A stretch of 32,406 nt of DNA from Candidatus Zixiibacteriota bacterium (GCA_021159005.1 JAGGSN010000140.1:1-32406); one strand, 5' to 3'. Shown: positions 1 through 6,402, numbered from the stretch's first letter. Numbers and translations are program-made. The notes: a model not told the origin generated them from the letters alone.

Positions 1-657
1 CGGTATGGGCGCCGGTGTCGGTATGGGCGCCGGTGTCGGTATGGGCGCCGGTGTCATCGGGGGGCCACTCGCTACCGGAGTAGCACTCGCACCGGCAGGC
101 ATGGCCACTGCCCCCGCCGCACCCAGTACGGCGGTTGCGTCCGGCCCGGACGCAATCTCGTCCCCGTAACCCACCAGTTCCACCAGCGACGTATTAAGGT
201 AGACCCCGGGTTTTGTGGCATTATTGTTTGCTACAGCGGTAAAAGCCACACGGACATAATACCCCCGCTTGATCTGATTCGGATCAACAATCTGACTTGC
301 GGCACCTTTAGTATATGCTTTAACTGGGAAGCCGGATGTAAATCGGAACACCATACACCCGGCAAAGCCTGTCTTGCCGGCGTGTTTCAGATCATCCCCG
401 TCAATTACTTTCCAGGCAAAATCCGGCCGTTGTGTCTCGCCGCCCGGGAACCCCGCTATGGCTACCTGTTTTATTTGCTCAAAAGTCTGCATCATAGCTG
501 CGTCCGTTTTTTCAACGGCCACGGCAATAAAATATTGGACTTTAGGGTTGCCTTTGAGGTCTGTAAGTGGCCCCCCATTCATGTTCTTTATCTGCGGGGT
601 GAACACGTCCCCCTGAACCAGCCGTCCAGTTACAAACATATAATTTTGTTCTGTCAT
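1..657 (-). CDS. Phage ssDNA-binding protein, DUF2815-like (C-terminus cut by window edge)
   Basis: The frame is open from an ATG at 657 to the left edge, giving 219 visible codons, with a ribosome site AAGGAAA about 8 bases upstream. The N-terminus (MTEQNYMFVTGRLVQGDVFT) and the later segments KRGYYVRV, KPGVYLN and VELVGYGDEI match the pattern I know for phage DUF2815/gp2.5-like single-stranded DNA-binding proteins, which coat replication intermediates. After about residue 175 the chain becomes a Pro/Ala-rich tail ending in TPAPIP repeats encoded by an 18-bp tandem repeat, so the true C-terminus lies outside the window. A DUF2800 nuclease two genes upstream supports the call, because DUF2800 and DUF2815 genes commonly sit together in phage replication modules, often near a DNA polymerase. 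Family assignment is by eye; a general OB-fold protein is the alternative. Confidence 0.72.
   Translation of the reverse strand, partial: MTEQNYMFVTGRLVQGDVFTPQIKNMNGGPLTDLKGNPKVQYFIAVAVEKTDAAMMQTFEQIKQVAIAGFPGGETQRPDFAWKVIDGDDLKHAGKTGFAGCMVFRFTSGFPVKAYTKGAASQIVDPNQIKRGYYVRVAFTAVANNNATKPGVYLNTSLVELVGYGDEIASGPDATAVLGAAGAVAMPAGASATPVASGPPMTPAPIPTPAPIPTPAPIP
2..55. repeat. 18-bp tandem repeat, at least three identical copies
   Basis: The unit GGTATGGGCGCCGGTGTC occurs three times without change and runs off the left edge. Read on the minus strand it encodes TPAPIP repeats in the tail of the ssDNA-binding protein. The perfect identity suggests recent expansion or contraction. Confidence 0.95.
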
Positions 658-669
658 AATATGATTTCC

Positions 670-852
670 TTATATTTTAAATATAGTGTTAGCATTGACG
701 CATATCGCCATACATCCAGCTTTAAAAGTCCCAATCGAAAGATGGAGCTCTTTTGTACCCATGTCGTCATAGGTCGCACGCCTGAATCTATCATTTTCTA
801 TGACGCAAGGGTCATACAGTATCAGGCTATCTTCCGTAAGTAGTGCGATCAT
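670..852 (-). CDS. Small hypothetical protein, 60 aa
   Basis: This 60-residue frame lies between the 106-aa gene and the ssDNA-binding gene. Its ATG overlaps the upstream stop by one base (TAATG), which suggests coupled translation, and its stop lies 12 bases before the next start. The chain has no recognisable domain; it begins with a short hydrophobic segment (MIALLTEDSLILYDP). Its position in a tight operon is the main support. I do not recognise the family. Confidence 0.55.
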   Translation of the reverse strand: MIALLTEDSLILYDPCVIENDRFRRATYDDMGTKELHLSIGTFKAGCMAICVNANTIFKI

Positions 853-1172
853 TACAGTTCAAGTCGTTCATTAATGTTTACTACCTGTTGTACAAGACTA
901 TTAATCCTGTCATCAAGACGTTGAAGTGAAACAACCAGCGGTGAACCGTTTGGTTCAGTAGCGCCGTTCTCTTTCGTACATGGGGCACCGTCAGGTAGAC
1001 AAACGGCAACCAGAGCATCGCTCATTTCGCCTATCCCCATACCCAAGTCGGAAACGTGATCTTGCAATCGGTTAATTTGCTTTCCTATCTCACCCGTCTC
1101 TCGTCTCCCATTCATAATAGTTTCCTTATCTGGCAGTTGTTTTCTATTCATAGGGTCTTCATGTTTATTCAT
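852..1172 (-). CDS. Hypothetical coiled-coil-like protein, up to 106 aa
   Basis: The ATG at 1172 overlaps the stop of the DUF2800 gene as ATGA and follows an AGGAT motif. There are two more in-frame ATGs at codons 8 and 20. Codon 20 has its own good site (AAGGAAA, 8 bases away), so an 87-aa product is a real alternative. Two heptad-like helices are visible (GKQINRLQDHVSDLGMGIGE and VVSLQRLDDRINSLVQQVVN), joined by a Cys/Gly/Pro-rich loop, which suggests an oligomer. Function is unknown. Confidence 0.6.
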   Translation of the reverse strand: MNKHEDPMNRKQLPDKETIMNGRRETGEIGKQINRLQDHVSDLGMGIGEMSDALVAVCLPDGAPCTKENGATEPNGSPLVVSLQRLDDRINSLVQQVVNINERLEL

Positions 1173-2227
1173 GATAATATCCTTTTTGCACGGGTATGGT
1201 CTACCCGTTTAAGTTTAACGCCCCCCGGACTACGGGAAGCAAGTGATTTAATGGTGTCGGCGGGAAGTAACTTACGATTTTTTGCCTGCGTCGGAGTAAT
1301 CGCCTTAGCAGGCGCCCGTAAATCTGTACCCATAGCGTCTCCGACGGCTATCGGATCTACATCCCATGCAAGCGACCCCATAACACTATGGGCTTCCCAT
1401 CCGGGAATAACCTTACCCGTCTTACACATAGCAATCGCAGACTCCTCAAGTGCCGTCTGTCTTTGTGTAAGCATTTTAACCGCCCGCTCTGTGATATCCA
1501 GCTCTAATGCTATCATCTCGGGAGTCAGGCATGCATGCGCCGCTGTACATGCGTAATCAATAGCATACCCAGCGGCGCCGCGGGCAGCGTGACAGCCAAC
1601 CAGCCCCCGGCAATACCTACAATGGGCGCCTGTTTTAGTAACCGGGTCATCTATAGCCGCATCATCCATAGCGCACATAAGCCGGTTGGTGTAGTTACGC
1701 ATTAAATCGGCATTAAAAGTCCACCTACGCACAGGCCCCTCCGGATGAAACGCCCGTGGTTGAATGATTGTTAATTCAATAGCCGTATGTACCCCAGGAT
1801 GATACAACAGTGCCGCATATGCTAATAGCTGCCAGTTCTCAAATACCTCAACCCAACCGTAGCCATATTTGAGATCTTTGACTTTCAGGGTACCGGTATC
1901 CGCATCAAAGCAGCTATAGTCTGGGGTGCCCGTCAAGGTGTGCCCCTCGTGATCAAGCTGCAAGCTTTTTTCTACGTCACCCCCGCCCTGACAGTCATCT
2001 ATATAAAGTTGGATGTGATGGAGCATCTCTTGATTGATATAAATGTTATCAATACTCTGTCCGAGATAGCTCAAAATTTCCGCACCACCCAGAACCCCCG
2101 CTGCGATTTTATGCGCGACGGTCCCCTCTGACGCAGCGTACCCACTTGTATTAGGATACATCCGCTGTATTTTTTTTGCCCCAAGACACGCTACCACTCG
2201 GGGCATTTCTGATGCTCTAAATTTCAT
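1169..2227 (-). CDS. DUF2800 family nuclease, RecB/Cas4-like PD-(D/E)XK fold
   Basis: A 352-residue protein matching the DUF2800 phage family, thought to act as a DNA exonuclease in replication or recombination. Visible motifs are SEGTVAHK at 33-40, GTPD at 100-103 (first acidic ligand), KDLKYG at 117-122 (the D-x-K part of PD-(D/E)XK), NWQLLAYA at 131-138 (the Gln motif) and IIQPR at 154-158. Cys203, Cys206 and Cys212, together with Cys14, could form the four-cysteine iron-sulphur cluster seen in AddB and Cas4 nucleases; the cluster is inference. The C-terminal 110 residues are helical and less conserved. Its ATG overlaps the upstream stop by four bases with only a weak ribosome site, so translation is probably coupled. 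Confidence 0.82.
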   Translation of the reverse strand: MKFRASEMPRVVACLGAKKIQRMYPNTSGYAASEGTVAHKIAAGVLGGAEILSYLGQSIDNIYINQEMLHHIQLYIDDCQGGGDVEKSLQLDHEGHTLTGTPDYSCFDADTGTLKVKDLKYGYGWVEVFENWQLLAYAALLYHPGVHTAIELTIIQPRAFHPEGPVRRWTFNADLMRNYTNRLMCAMDDAAIDDPVTKTGAHCRYCRGLVGCHAARGAAGYAIDYACTAAHACLTPEMIALELDITERAVKMLTQRQTALEESAIAMCKTGKVIPGWEAHSVMGSLAWDVDPIAVGDAMGTDLRAPAKAITPTQAKNRKLLPADTIKSLASRSPGGVKLKRVDHTRAKRILS

Positions 2228-2802
2228 ACCAAGCCCAATTCCTTTGCGACTAAAGGCACAAGAACGGGAGTATCCTGTAGCGCGCCGATGTTCGCGACGT
2301 TAAACCTGTTACATGCCGCTATCACGTCCCCCGGCCGTAACCCCTCTTCCGCAATTCTCTCTATCAACTGCGCCCATGTTAGTGCGTTTGTGTCAAGGTG
2401 CCGGTGGGAGACGGGGGGCACCGGAGGGACTTCTGGTACACCGCCCTGGGCCTGCCTTAATTCTGTTTTCACCTGTGCTACCAGAAGGGAATCAATCCCC
2501 CGTGCCAGCTTCCACGTACCGTCCTTAGCAAGGAATGTTCTCCCGCCGCTATGGATACGCTTGTCCCACGGTAGCCCTTCCGAGTCCAATTCCTGGCTCG
2601 GTAATTCAGGTGCGGGTGGCGCCGGCGGTAACTCAGGTGCAGGTGGTGCCGGCGGTAACTCAGGTGCGTGTAACTCAGGTGCCGGCGGTAACTCAGGTGC
2701 GGGTGGCGCCGTCGGTAACTCTGCATCCTGGTTATCAAGTGCCAGGATGTCTGCGATTGCTTCTTGTGCTTTTGTCAAAACTATCACCGTAATTTTATTC
2801 AT
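2224..2802 (-). CDS. Conserved phage protein with Pro-rich repeat linker
   Basis: A 192-residue protein in three parts. Residues 1-30 are a short N-terminal segment. Residues 31-70 are a low-complexity linker of PAPELPPAP repeats. Residues 73-192 hold a domain beginning LDSEGLPWDKRIHSGGRTFL with KDGTWKLARGID, a motif set I have seen in phage proteins next to DUF2800 genes, followed by a helical end (LTWAQLIERIAEEGLRPGDV). Its role is unknown; the neighbours suggest DNA replication or recombination. The start at 2802 has AAGGGG about 6 bases upstream, and the last four bases overlap the DUF2800 start. Confidence 0.7.
   Translation of the reverse strand: MNKITVIVLTKAQEAIADILALDNQDAELPTAPPAPELPPAPELHAPELPPAPPAPELPPAPPAPELPSQELDSEGLPWDKRIHSGGRTFLAKDGTWKLARGIDSLLVAQVKTELRQAQGGVPEVPPVPPVSHRHLDTNALTWAQLIERIAEEGLRPGDVIAACNRFNVANIGALQDTPVLVPLVAKELGLV
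2600..2722. repeat. 27-bp degenerate tandem repeat inside the Pro-rich linker
   Basis: The unit starts GGTAACTCAGGTGC and recurs about five times, two copies being shortened. On the minus strand it encodes PAPELPPAP blocks. Like the 18-bp repeat near the left edge, it builds a proline-rich flexible linker. Confidence 0.85.
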
Positions 2803-2815
2803 TTTTTCCCCTTAG

Positions 2816-3313
2816 TTAAATGTCCATTTTAATTTGGTCCAGCGGGTCTCTACTGGCTTTAACTTCAAAGCCTTTACAATCTGCTGTAAACCCACTCCAA
2901 TTTAGATTAAATAACGCCTTCAAGCATTCTGAACGGTGCTTACATGTATCGATTTTTTCGCACCGTTCGCTGTTGTTAATATGCGCCCCCTTCGAAACGG
3001 TCAGTATACATCCACAGCATTCTATACTTGTAACTTTTTTTATGCTTTTATGCGGCATTGACTTTGTGGCACATGACCGACACCTGCCCGATGACTTCCC
3101 GGTCATAAATGTCATATAGTTTCGTCGGGTTACACGCCGCGGGATCCCGCAATCGGGACATGTGATATATAAGTCCCCTTCCGTATAGGCGGGTTCCCTA
3201 CAGGCTTTACAAATTCCGGGGGACCTTTTTGTCTTTATCCTGTAATACTCCGGATACTCTGCTTGTCTCTCTTTGCCGCATTTAGGGCAGGTAACTAAAT
3301 AAATATTTTTCAT
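2816..3313 (-). CDS. Double zinc-ribbon protein, 165 aa
   Basis: The frame could be extended to a GTG at 3487, but that codon directly abuts its ribosome site and would overlap another good gene. The ATG at 3313 is the better start: it overlaps the stop of the ribbon-helix-helix gene as ATGA and has GGGGG 5 bases upstream. The protein has two tandem CxxC...CxxC units (Cys9/12/35/38 and Cys52/55/78/81), each looking like a zinc ribbon. A third Cys cluster follows (Cys99, 100, 102, 118, 124, 130), perhaps another metal site. A nucleic-acid-binding accessory role is likely from the fold type only. The family is not recognised. Confidence 0.65.
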   Translation of the reverse strand: MKNIYLVTCPKCGKERQAEYPEYYRIKTKRSPGICKACREPAYTEGDLYITCPDCGIPRRVTRRNYMTFMTGKSSGRCRSCATKSMPHKSIKKVTSIECCGCILTVSKGAHINNSERCEKIDTCKHRSECLKALFNLNWSGFTADCKGFEVKASRDPLDQIKMDI

Positions 3314-3477
3314 GTGTCCCCCTTGTACTTCCGCAAGAATTCTTCCAACGCTTGAACGTATAGTGAGTTCATACTCACGGGCTTGCCTGTCTCTGCCACT
3401 ATCATGGCTGCCATAACTCGATATTTCGCTATTGTATCCAGAGGAAGCCCCCTTACTGCCGTTGATTCCGTTTCCAT
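3310..3477 (-). CDS. Small ribbon-helix-helix (Arc/CopG-like) protein, 55 aa
   Basis: This gene reads in a different frame from the longer open frame that covers it. Its ATG has an excellent ribosome site (AAGGGGGTGA, 7 bases away), and its TGA overlaps the start of the zinc-ribbon gene. The product begins METESTAVRGLPLDTIAKYR and ends QALEEFLRKYKGDT. It looks like an Arc/CopG fold: a short strand, a helix, a turn, then a helix ending in an amphipathic EALEEYL-like segment. Such proteins are usually dimeric DNA-binding repressors. It is the first gene after a strong promoter, so autoregulation is plausible but unproven. Confidence 0.65.
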   Translation of the reverse strand: METESTAVRGLPLDTIAKYRVMAAMIVAETGKPVSMNSLYVQALEEFLRKYKGDT

Positions 3478-3510
3478 TTTTTTTCACCCCCTTTAATTAA
3501 TGTTGATACT

Positions 3511-3539
3511 AACATACAGGCTATTAATGCCGCTGTCAA
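3511..3539 (-). promoter_or_regulatory. Strong sigma70-type leftward promoter
   Basis: On the minus strand there is a perfect -35 (TTGACA, 3534-3539), a 17-base spacer and a -10 of TATGTT (3511-3516). It sits just upstream of the ribbon-helix-helix gene. An ATGTT...AACAT dyad overlaps the -10 and could be an operator. Confidence 0.75.
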
Positions 3540-3550
3540 GTATTATTTAT

Positions 3551-3572
3551 GGCCCGCACGGTTATGCGGGCC
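3551..3572 (-). terminator. GC-rich hairpin between leftward units
   Basis: GGCCCGCA and TGCGGGCC form an 8-bp stem around a 6-base loop. It lies after the stop of the 81-aa gene and before the promoter at 3511-3539, where a terminator is expected. The following leftward sequence is AT-rich but lacks a clean T run, so termination may be weak. Confidence 0.55.
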
Positions 3573-3601
3573 CGATAATAATTATCTCGATATCATTGTT
3601 C

Positions 3602-3847
3602 TTATACTTTTAACCCGACCTTGTTATTTGCGGTCTCTAATGCTTCCCGGCATAGCTGCGCCCAGGTGGCTATCTGCATACGTTTCTTAAAAGTTGTTTC
3701 ATATCTTTTTAACCTGGTATACTGTGCCTGAAAAATTAGAATCGCCTTCTTAAGATTAGCACAATCCTGCCGTGTCGCTTGTTCACCGAACAGAATTGCA
3801 TCGCTACTGTTATTAAAAAAATAATTCGTGTTACATACCGTATTCAT
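3602..3847 (-). CDS. Hypothetical protein, 81 aa
   Basis: The open frame extends upstream to 3934, but the ATG at 3847 has AAGGAG 10 bases before it and lies near the end of the preceding gene (17-base overlap), so it is preferred. The product starts MNTVCNTNYFFNN and contains a long basic helix (CANLKKAILIFQAQYTRLKR). It has no recognised domain. It is the last gene of its transcription unit, followed by the hairpin at 3551-3572. Confidence 0.55.
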   Translation of the reverse strand: MNTVCNTNYFFNNSSDAILFGEQATRQDCANLKKAILIFQAQYTRLKRYETTFKKRMQIATWAQLCREALETANNKVGLKV

Positions 3848-4052
3848 TATTTTTACGCTCCTTAGCCTTCTCATACTGAGTGATCCAGTATATAAGTTTC
3901 TGTTCAGGTATCCTGTTGTACTCATTATGACCAACTTTTAAATCGTAGGTATCTTGCCCCTTGTGTACCAGGTATCGTGCCCCATATAGAAGGATATGTC
4001 TTCCCATTGTAAGTCCGGATATATCTTTTAAGATCCTGTCTTTTAATTCCAT
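3831..4052 (-). CDS. Hypothetical protein, 73 aa
   Basis: A small charged protein (MELKDRILKDISGLTMGRHI...) with a C-terminal basic helix. A G-rich site (AGGGGGGG) and CAGGAT precede the ATG. It overlaps the next gene by 17 bases and follows the 124-aa paralogue gene by 15 bases. The family is not recognised; support comes from operon position and spacing. Confidence 0.55.
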   Translation of the reverse strand: MELKDRILKDISGLTMGRHILLYGARYLVHKGQDTYDLKVGHNEYNRIPEQKLIYWITQYEKAKERKNNEYGM

Positions 4053-4067
4053 ATCCTGCCCCCCCTG

Positions 4068-4442
4068 TTAGAGGTCTATTATTATAAAGCCGTCTTCGGC
4101 TACCGGGATAAATATCGTACGATTTCCGATATATTCCAAGACTACCTCGCGGATTATGGTACGTCTGCCGCATTCTGGACATTTATACCCAACGTCTGGT
4201 AGGGCTTCATTACAGTGAGGACAGATGTCATATGGCAGTCCGTAAACGTCCGCATATGCTTCCACGTCCCCGTATTCAGAGTAAGCGCAGCATAACGCTA
4301 TCACGTCCAGTTCGTAGTCCTCGCCTTCGCATTCTTCCAGAAAATCATACAGGGCTTCCAGTCCTTCATACGAAAAGTTATCGCCCCTACCCATTTTTTG
4401 AAACGCGTCTCTAAAGTCTCCTAAACTCACTGTTTGTTTCAT
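4068..4442 (-). CDS. Conserved phage MKQTVS-family protein with zinc ribbon, copy 1
   Basis: A 124-residue protein starting MKQTVSLGDFRDAFQKMGRG, with FSYEGLEALYDFLEE and LDVIALCCAYSEY. This matches a widespread small phage/prophage family of unknown function that normally ends in a FIIxDF-like motif (here FIIIDL). A zinc ribbon with CPHC and CPEC at about residues 74-92 is set into the region before the C-terminus. A second copy is encoded at 5860-6225. The start overlaps the upstream stop by one base (TAATG) after a GAGGTGG ribosome site. Confidence 0.75.
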   Translation of the reverse strand: MKQTVSLGDFRDAFQKMGRGDNFSYEGLEALYDFLEECEGEDYELDVIALCCAYSEYGDVEAYADVYGLPYDICPHCNEALPDVGYKCPECGRRTIIREVVLEYIGNRTIFIPVAEDGFIIIDL

Positions 4443-5008
4443 TATGCCACCTCTTTTTTTATAGCTTCTAAAATAAGCTTGTTTACCGACGTGCCCCTCT
4501 CCGACGCTACACCCTTAAGTGCCTGATGCAACTCAACTGGCATGCCGGATATCAGTACCCTCGTCACTGGTCCACGTATAGTCGTTACCAGTGTAATGTT
4601 CTCTATATTAAGAAACATTACATTACGGTCGCAAGCCACAGTAACATCCTGCCCCTTGTACAATATGCTGACTGCCTTCAGGTGCCCCGTACTAAGCACG
4701 TGTCCCGTTAACTCAGCAATGGCCATTTGCATTTGCCATGCCGGACCGGCAGGCACGTGCCCGATATACCCGACATCTGGACCAGGTATGACCTCGGGCC
4801 ACGGTCGGTCAACCTCGCATGGGGACAAAAAATAGTCCTTATAGGTAAAGCGCCCTGACGGGATGTTGTGCTCATATTTTACTGTTACCGCCGCGCTTTG
4901 ACACCTGACCATAACGCAGCCAGGTGTTATTTCCACAACTTTCTTGCTTGTGATAGATAGCGCCACTTTAAGCGCCGCCCTATCGTTCGGATCTGTAATT
5001 TTTATCAT
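4442..5008 (-). CDS. Protein with C-terminal ribbon-helix-helix domain, 188 aa
   Basis: The last 40 residues (VLISGMPVELHQALKGVASE, then TSVNKLILEAIKKEVA) have the strand, two-helix pattern and GTS turn of Arc/CopG/HicB-type DNA-binding domains. The first 145 residues are beta-rich and not recognised. A DNA-binding regulator with an N-terminal sensor or partner domain is a reasonable guess. The ATG at 5008 follows AAGGGGGG by 6 bases. Confidence 0.6.
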   Translation of the reverse strand: MIKITDPNDRAALKVALSITSKKVVEITPGCVMVRCQSAAVTVKYEHNIPSGRFTYKDYFLSPCEVDRPWPEVIPGPDVGYIGHVPAGPAWQMQMAIAELTGHVLSTGHLKAVSILYKGQDVTVACDRNVMFLNIENITLVTTIRGPVTRVLISGMPVELHQALKGVASERGTSVNKLILEAIKKEVA

Positions 5009-5019
5009 GGTGCCCCCCT

Positions 5020-5412
5020 TTACTCAATTCTGTAAGCAACGGCGTATATAGTATCAAAGCCGAATTTTTTATTCATTCGAATATTACCTAATTCTATTCC
5101 GTCATAGCGTGCAAAATGTTCCTCAGGTACGTCAAGCCAGAGGTCCAGCCATTCTTCCAGATTTCTAACTTGCGTCTCTCCAGGACCGGCGTATTGATTC
5201 AGCGCCCATGCTACCAATGTTTCTTTACCTACCATGCAGGTCAGCTCCTCCGGGTCATTACGGGCCATATCTTCCCAATAGTCCCTTGCCGCTTGCCCGG
5301 CAGCTTCTCTGTCGGGAAATATTATATAATCATCATTGATTGTTAGACTACCATTTTCTGTTTCGTCAACATACCCTGTGATAACCGCTCCGTCAATTAT
5401 TATCGTGTCCAT
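5020..5412 (-). CDS. Conserved acidic phage protein, 130 aa
   Basis: An acidic protein with the segments DREAAGQAARDYWEDMARND, CMVGKETLVAWALNQYAGPG and EEWLDLWLDVPEEHFARYDG. These resemble small hypothetical proteins common in phage early regions, but I know no function. A GGAGA site precedes the ATG by about 5 bases. The acidic, small character is also typical of DNA-mimic anti-restriction proteins; that is only a composition-based possibility. Confidence 0.6.
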   Translation of the reverse strand: MDTIIIDGAVITGYVDETENGSLTINDDYIIFPDREAAGQAARDYWEDMARNDPEELTCMVGKETLVAWALNQYAGPGETQVRNLEEWLDLWLDVPEEHFARYDGIELGNIRMNKKFGFDTIYAVAYRIE

Positions 5413-5424
5413 GTTGTCTCCTCT

Positions 5425-5595
5425 CTATTTAAGAATATAATGTCCTGGGTAGTTTCTATTTGTCCGGGTCCATTTTTTAAACACATGCTTGCAGGTTATA
5501 ACTGCATAATTTGTCGCCATGTGAGCTATAGCCGGGTTAGTAGCACCGTTCATGTTGCCTATGTGCGTAGTTATTGTTTGCTCTGCTCGTGTCAT
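5425..5595 (-). CDS. Small hypothetical protein, 56 aa
   Basis: ATG at 5595 and TAG at 5425-5427, filling an otherwise empty gap. A consensus GGAGG site lies 7 bases before the ATG, and the upstream stop is only 2 bases away. The product starts MTRAEQTITTHIGNMNGATN and ends in a basic, aromatic segment (KKWTRTNRNYPGHYILK). No family is recognised. Tight spacing on both sides and the strong ribosome site make it a credible gene. Confidence 0.6.
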   Translation of the reverse strand: MTRAEQTITTHIGNMNGATNPAIAHMATNYAVITCKHVFKKWTRTNRNYPGHYILK

Positions 5596-5597
5596 TT

Positions 5598-5843
5598 TTA
5601 CGCCTCCTCTACTAATTTAATAAACTGATCTCTATGAAGAGTAAGCCGCTCTGTAACACTCTTTCGGGCGTCTTTCAGCGTGTACGCACTGTCAATATAT
5701 TTGCCAGTCGTTACCTCACTGATTATGAAAGAACCGTTATGTTTCCTATAGAAAAAAGCGTAGTCCTCAAACCCCTTTAATATTATTGGTTTGCCTGTTA
5801 CTTCCCGCCAAGGCCCCTTTACGTCACGTATCTGATATTCCAT
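5598..5843 (-). CDS. Conserved small phage protein, 81 aa
   Basis: The product contains KPIILKGFEDYAFFYRK, then SFIISEVTTGKYID and YTLKDARKSVTERL. The order 'glycine-phenylalanine-glutamate-aspartate-tyrosine, then SExxTG, then a TxxxA helix' is seen in many small phage hypothetical proteins. The function is unknown. The start follows AAGGGGGGG by 7 bases. Confidence 0.6.
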   Translation of the reverse strand: MEYQIRDVKGPWREVTGKPIILKGFEDYAFFYRKHNGSFIISEVTTGKYIDSAYTLKDARKSVTERLTLHRDQFIKLVEEA

Positions 5844-5859
5844 GATGTTCCCCCCCCTT

Positions 5860-6225
5860 TTAATATTGCATTATTATAAAACTGTCATTGGCTACTGGTA
5901 TATGTACCGTATCGTTGTTTATTTGTTCCATGATAGCATCTTCATCTATAGTTGACTGCTCGCACTCAGGACATGTGTTAGACTCATGCACGTCCATGCT
6001 GTCGCCACAATGCGGGCACGTGTCATAAGGTAGCCCGTAAGCGTCTGCGTATTCTTCCACGTCGTCATATTCAGAGTAAGCGCAGCATAGAGCTATCACG
6101 TCAAGTTCGTAGTCCTCACCCAAAAAATCATACAGCGCCTTCAGCCCGTCATATGAAAACTGATCGCCCCTGCCTGCATCTCTAAATGCGTCTCTAAATT
6201 CCACTAAACTCACTGTTTGTTTCAT
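5860..6225 (-). CDS. Conserved phage MKQTVS-family protein with zinc ribbon, copy 2
   Basis: A 121-residue paralogue of the protein at 4068-4442, sharing MKQTVSL, FRDAF, GRGD, FSY.GL.ALYDFL, DYELDVIALCCAYSEY and the CPHC/CPEC zinc ribbon. The open frame runs further upstream, but the ATG at 6225 has AAGGGGG 7 bases before it and aligns with the paralogue's first residue. It is the first gene of the leftward block, directly after the long control region, so it may be among the earliest proteins made. Function unknown. Confidence 0.75.
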   Translation of the reverse strand: MKQTVSLVEFRDAFRDAGRGDQFSYDGLKALYDFLGEDYELDVIALCCAYSEYDDVEEYADAYGLPYDTCPHCGDSMDVHESNTCPECEQSTIDEDAIMEQINNDTVHIPVANDSFIIMQY

Positions 6226-6264
6226 GATGTCCCCCTTTTTAATATGTATATCATTCGCTTCTAT

Positions 6265-6292
6265 ATTATATAGTATGCATATATGATGCCAG
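6265..6292 (-). promoter_or_regulatory. Leftward promoter candidate for the early block
   Basis: On the minus strand there is a perfect -10 (TATAAT, 6265-6270) with a CTGGCA -35 (6287-6292) at a 16-base spacing, about 40 bases upstream of the first leftward gene. The surroundings are very AT-rich, so a chance match is possible. Confidence 0.45.
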
Positions 6293-6317
6293 TATGATAT
6301 TATAAGAAAGCCCCGCC

Positions 6318-6394
6318 TGTAGCGGCTACAAGCGGCAAGCGTAGCGGCTATCTGTATCAAGATAGCGGCTACGCTTGCCGCTATCTTGATACAG
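6318..6394. promoter_or_regulatory. Overlapping, mutually exclusive hairpins
   Basis: Arms 6331-6353 and 6360-6382 pair at 22 of 23 positions around a 6-base loop. Arms 6352-6369 and 6377-6394 pair perfectly over 18 bp around a 7-base loop. The two structures share bases and cannot form together. A small TGTAGC/GCTACA palindrome (6318-6330) lies beside them. The region would lie in the leader of a leftward transcript started at the 18-bp elements, as in an attenuator. Confidence 0.7.
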
Positions 6395-6402
6395 TATTTT
6401 TT
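6352..6402 (+). terminator. Intrinsic terminator in the rightward direction
   Basis: The perfect 18-bp stem at 6352-6394 is followed on the plus strand by TATTTTTT (6395-6402), the classical stem-plus-T-run layout. It would stop rightward transcription inside the control region. No rightward gene lies upstream within the window. Confidence 0.55.

Noticed and set aside
1-55. CRISPR-like array at the left edge
   Set aside because: The 18-bp units are directly adjacent with no spacers and lie in a coding frame.
382-843. 153-aa plus-strand open frame
   Set aside because: It lies opposite the ssDNA-binding gene and the 60-aa gene, has no ribosome site and resembles no protein; it is a shadow.
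2288-2815. 175-aa plus-strand frame with Gly/Ala repeats
   Set aside because: Its repeats are the reverse reading of the Pro-rich linker of the gene at 2224-2802.
3314-3487. N-terminal 58-residue extension of the zinc-ribbon protein from a GTG at 3487
   Set aside because: The GTG abuts its ribosome site with no spacing, the extension is low-complexity (many Gly/Ser/Asn), and a well-supported small gene reads the same stretch in another frame.
3925-4182. 85-aa minus-strand frame
   Set aside because: It overlaps the end of the MKQTVS-family copy 1 and the start of the 73-aa gene, with no ribosome site.
5440-5628. 62-aa plus-strand frame
   Set aside because: It is opposite the 56-aa gene, which has a consensus ribosome site and perfect operon spacing.
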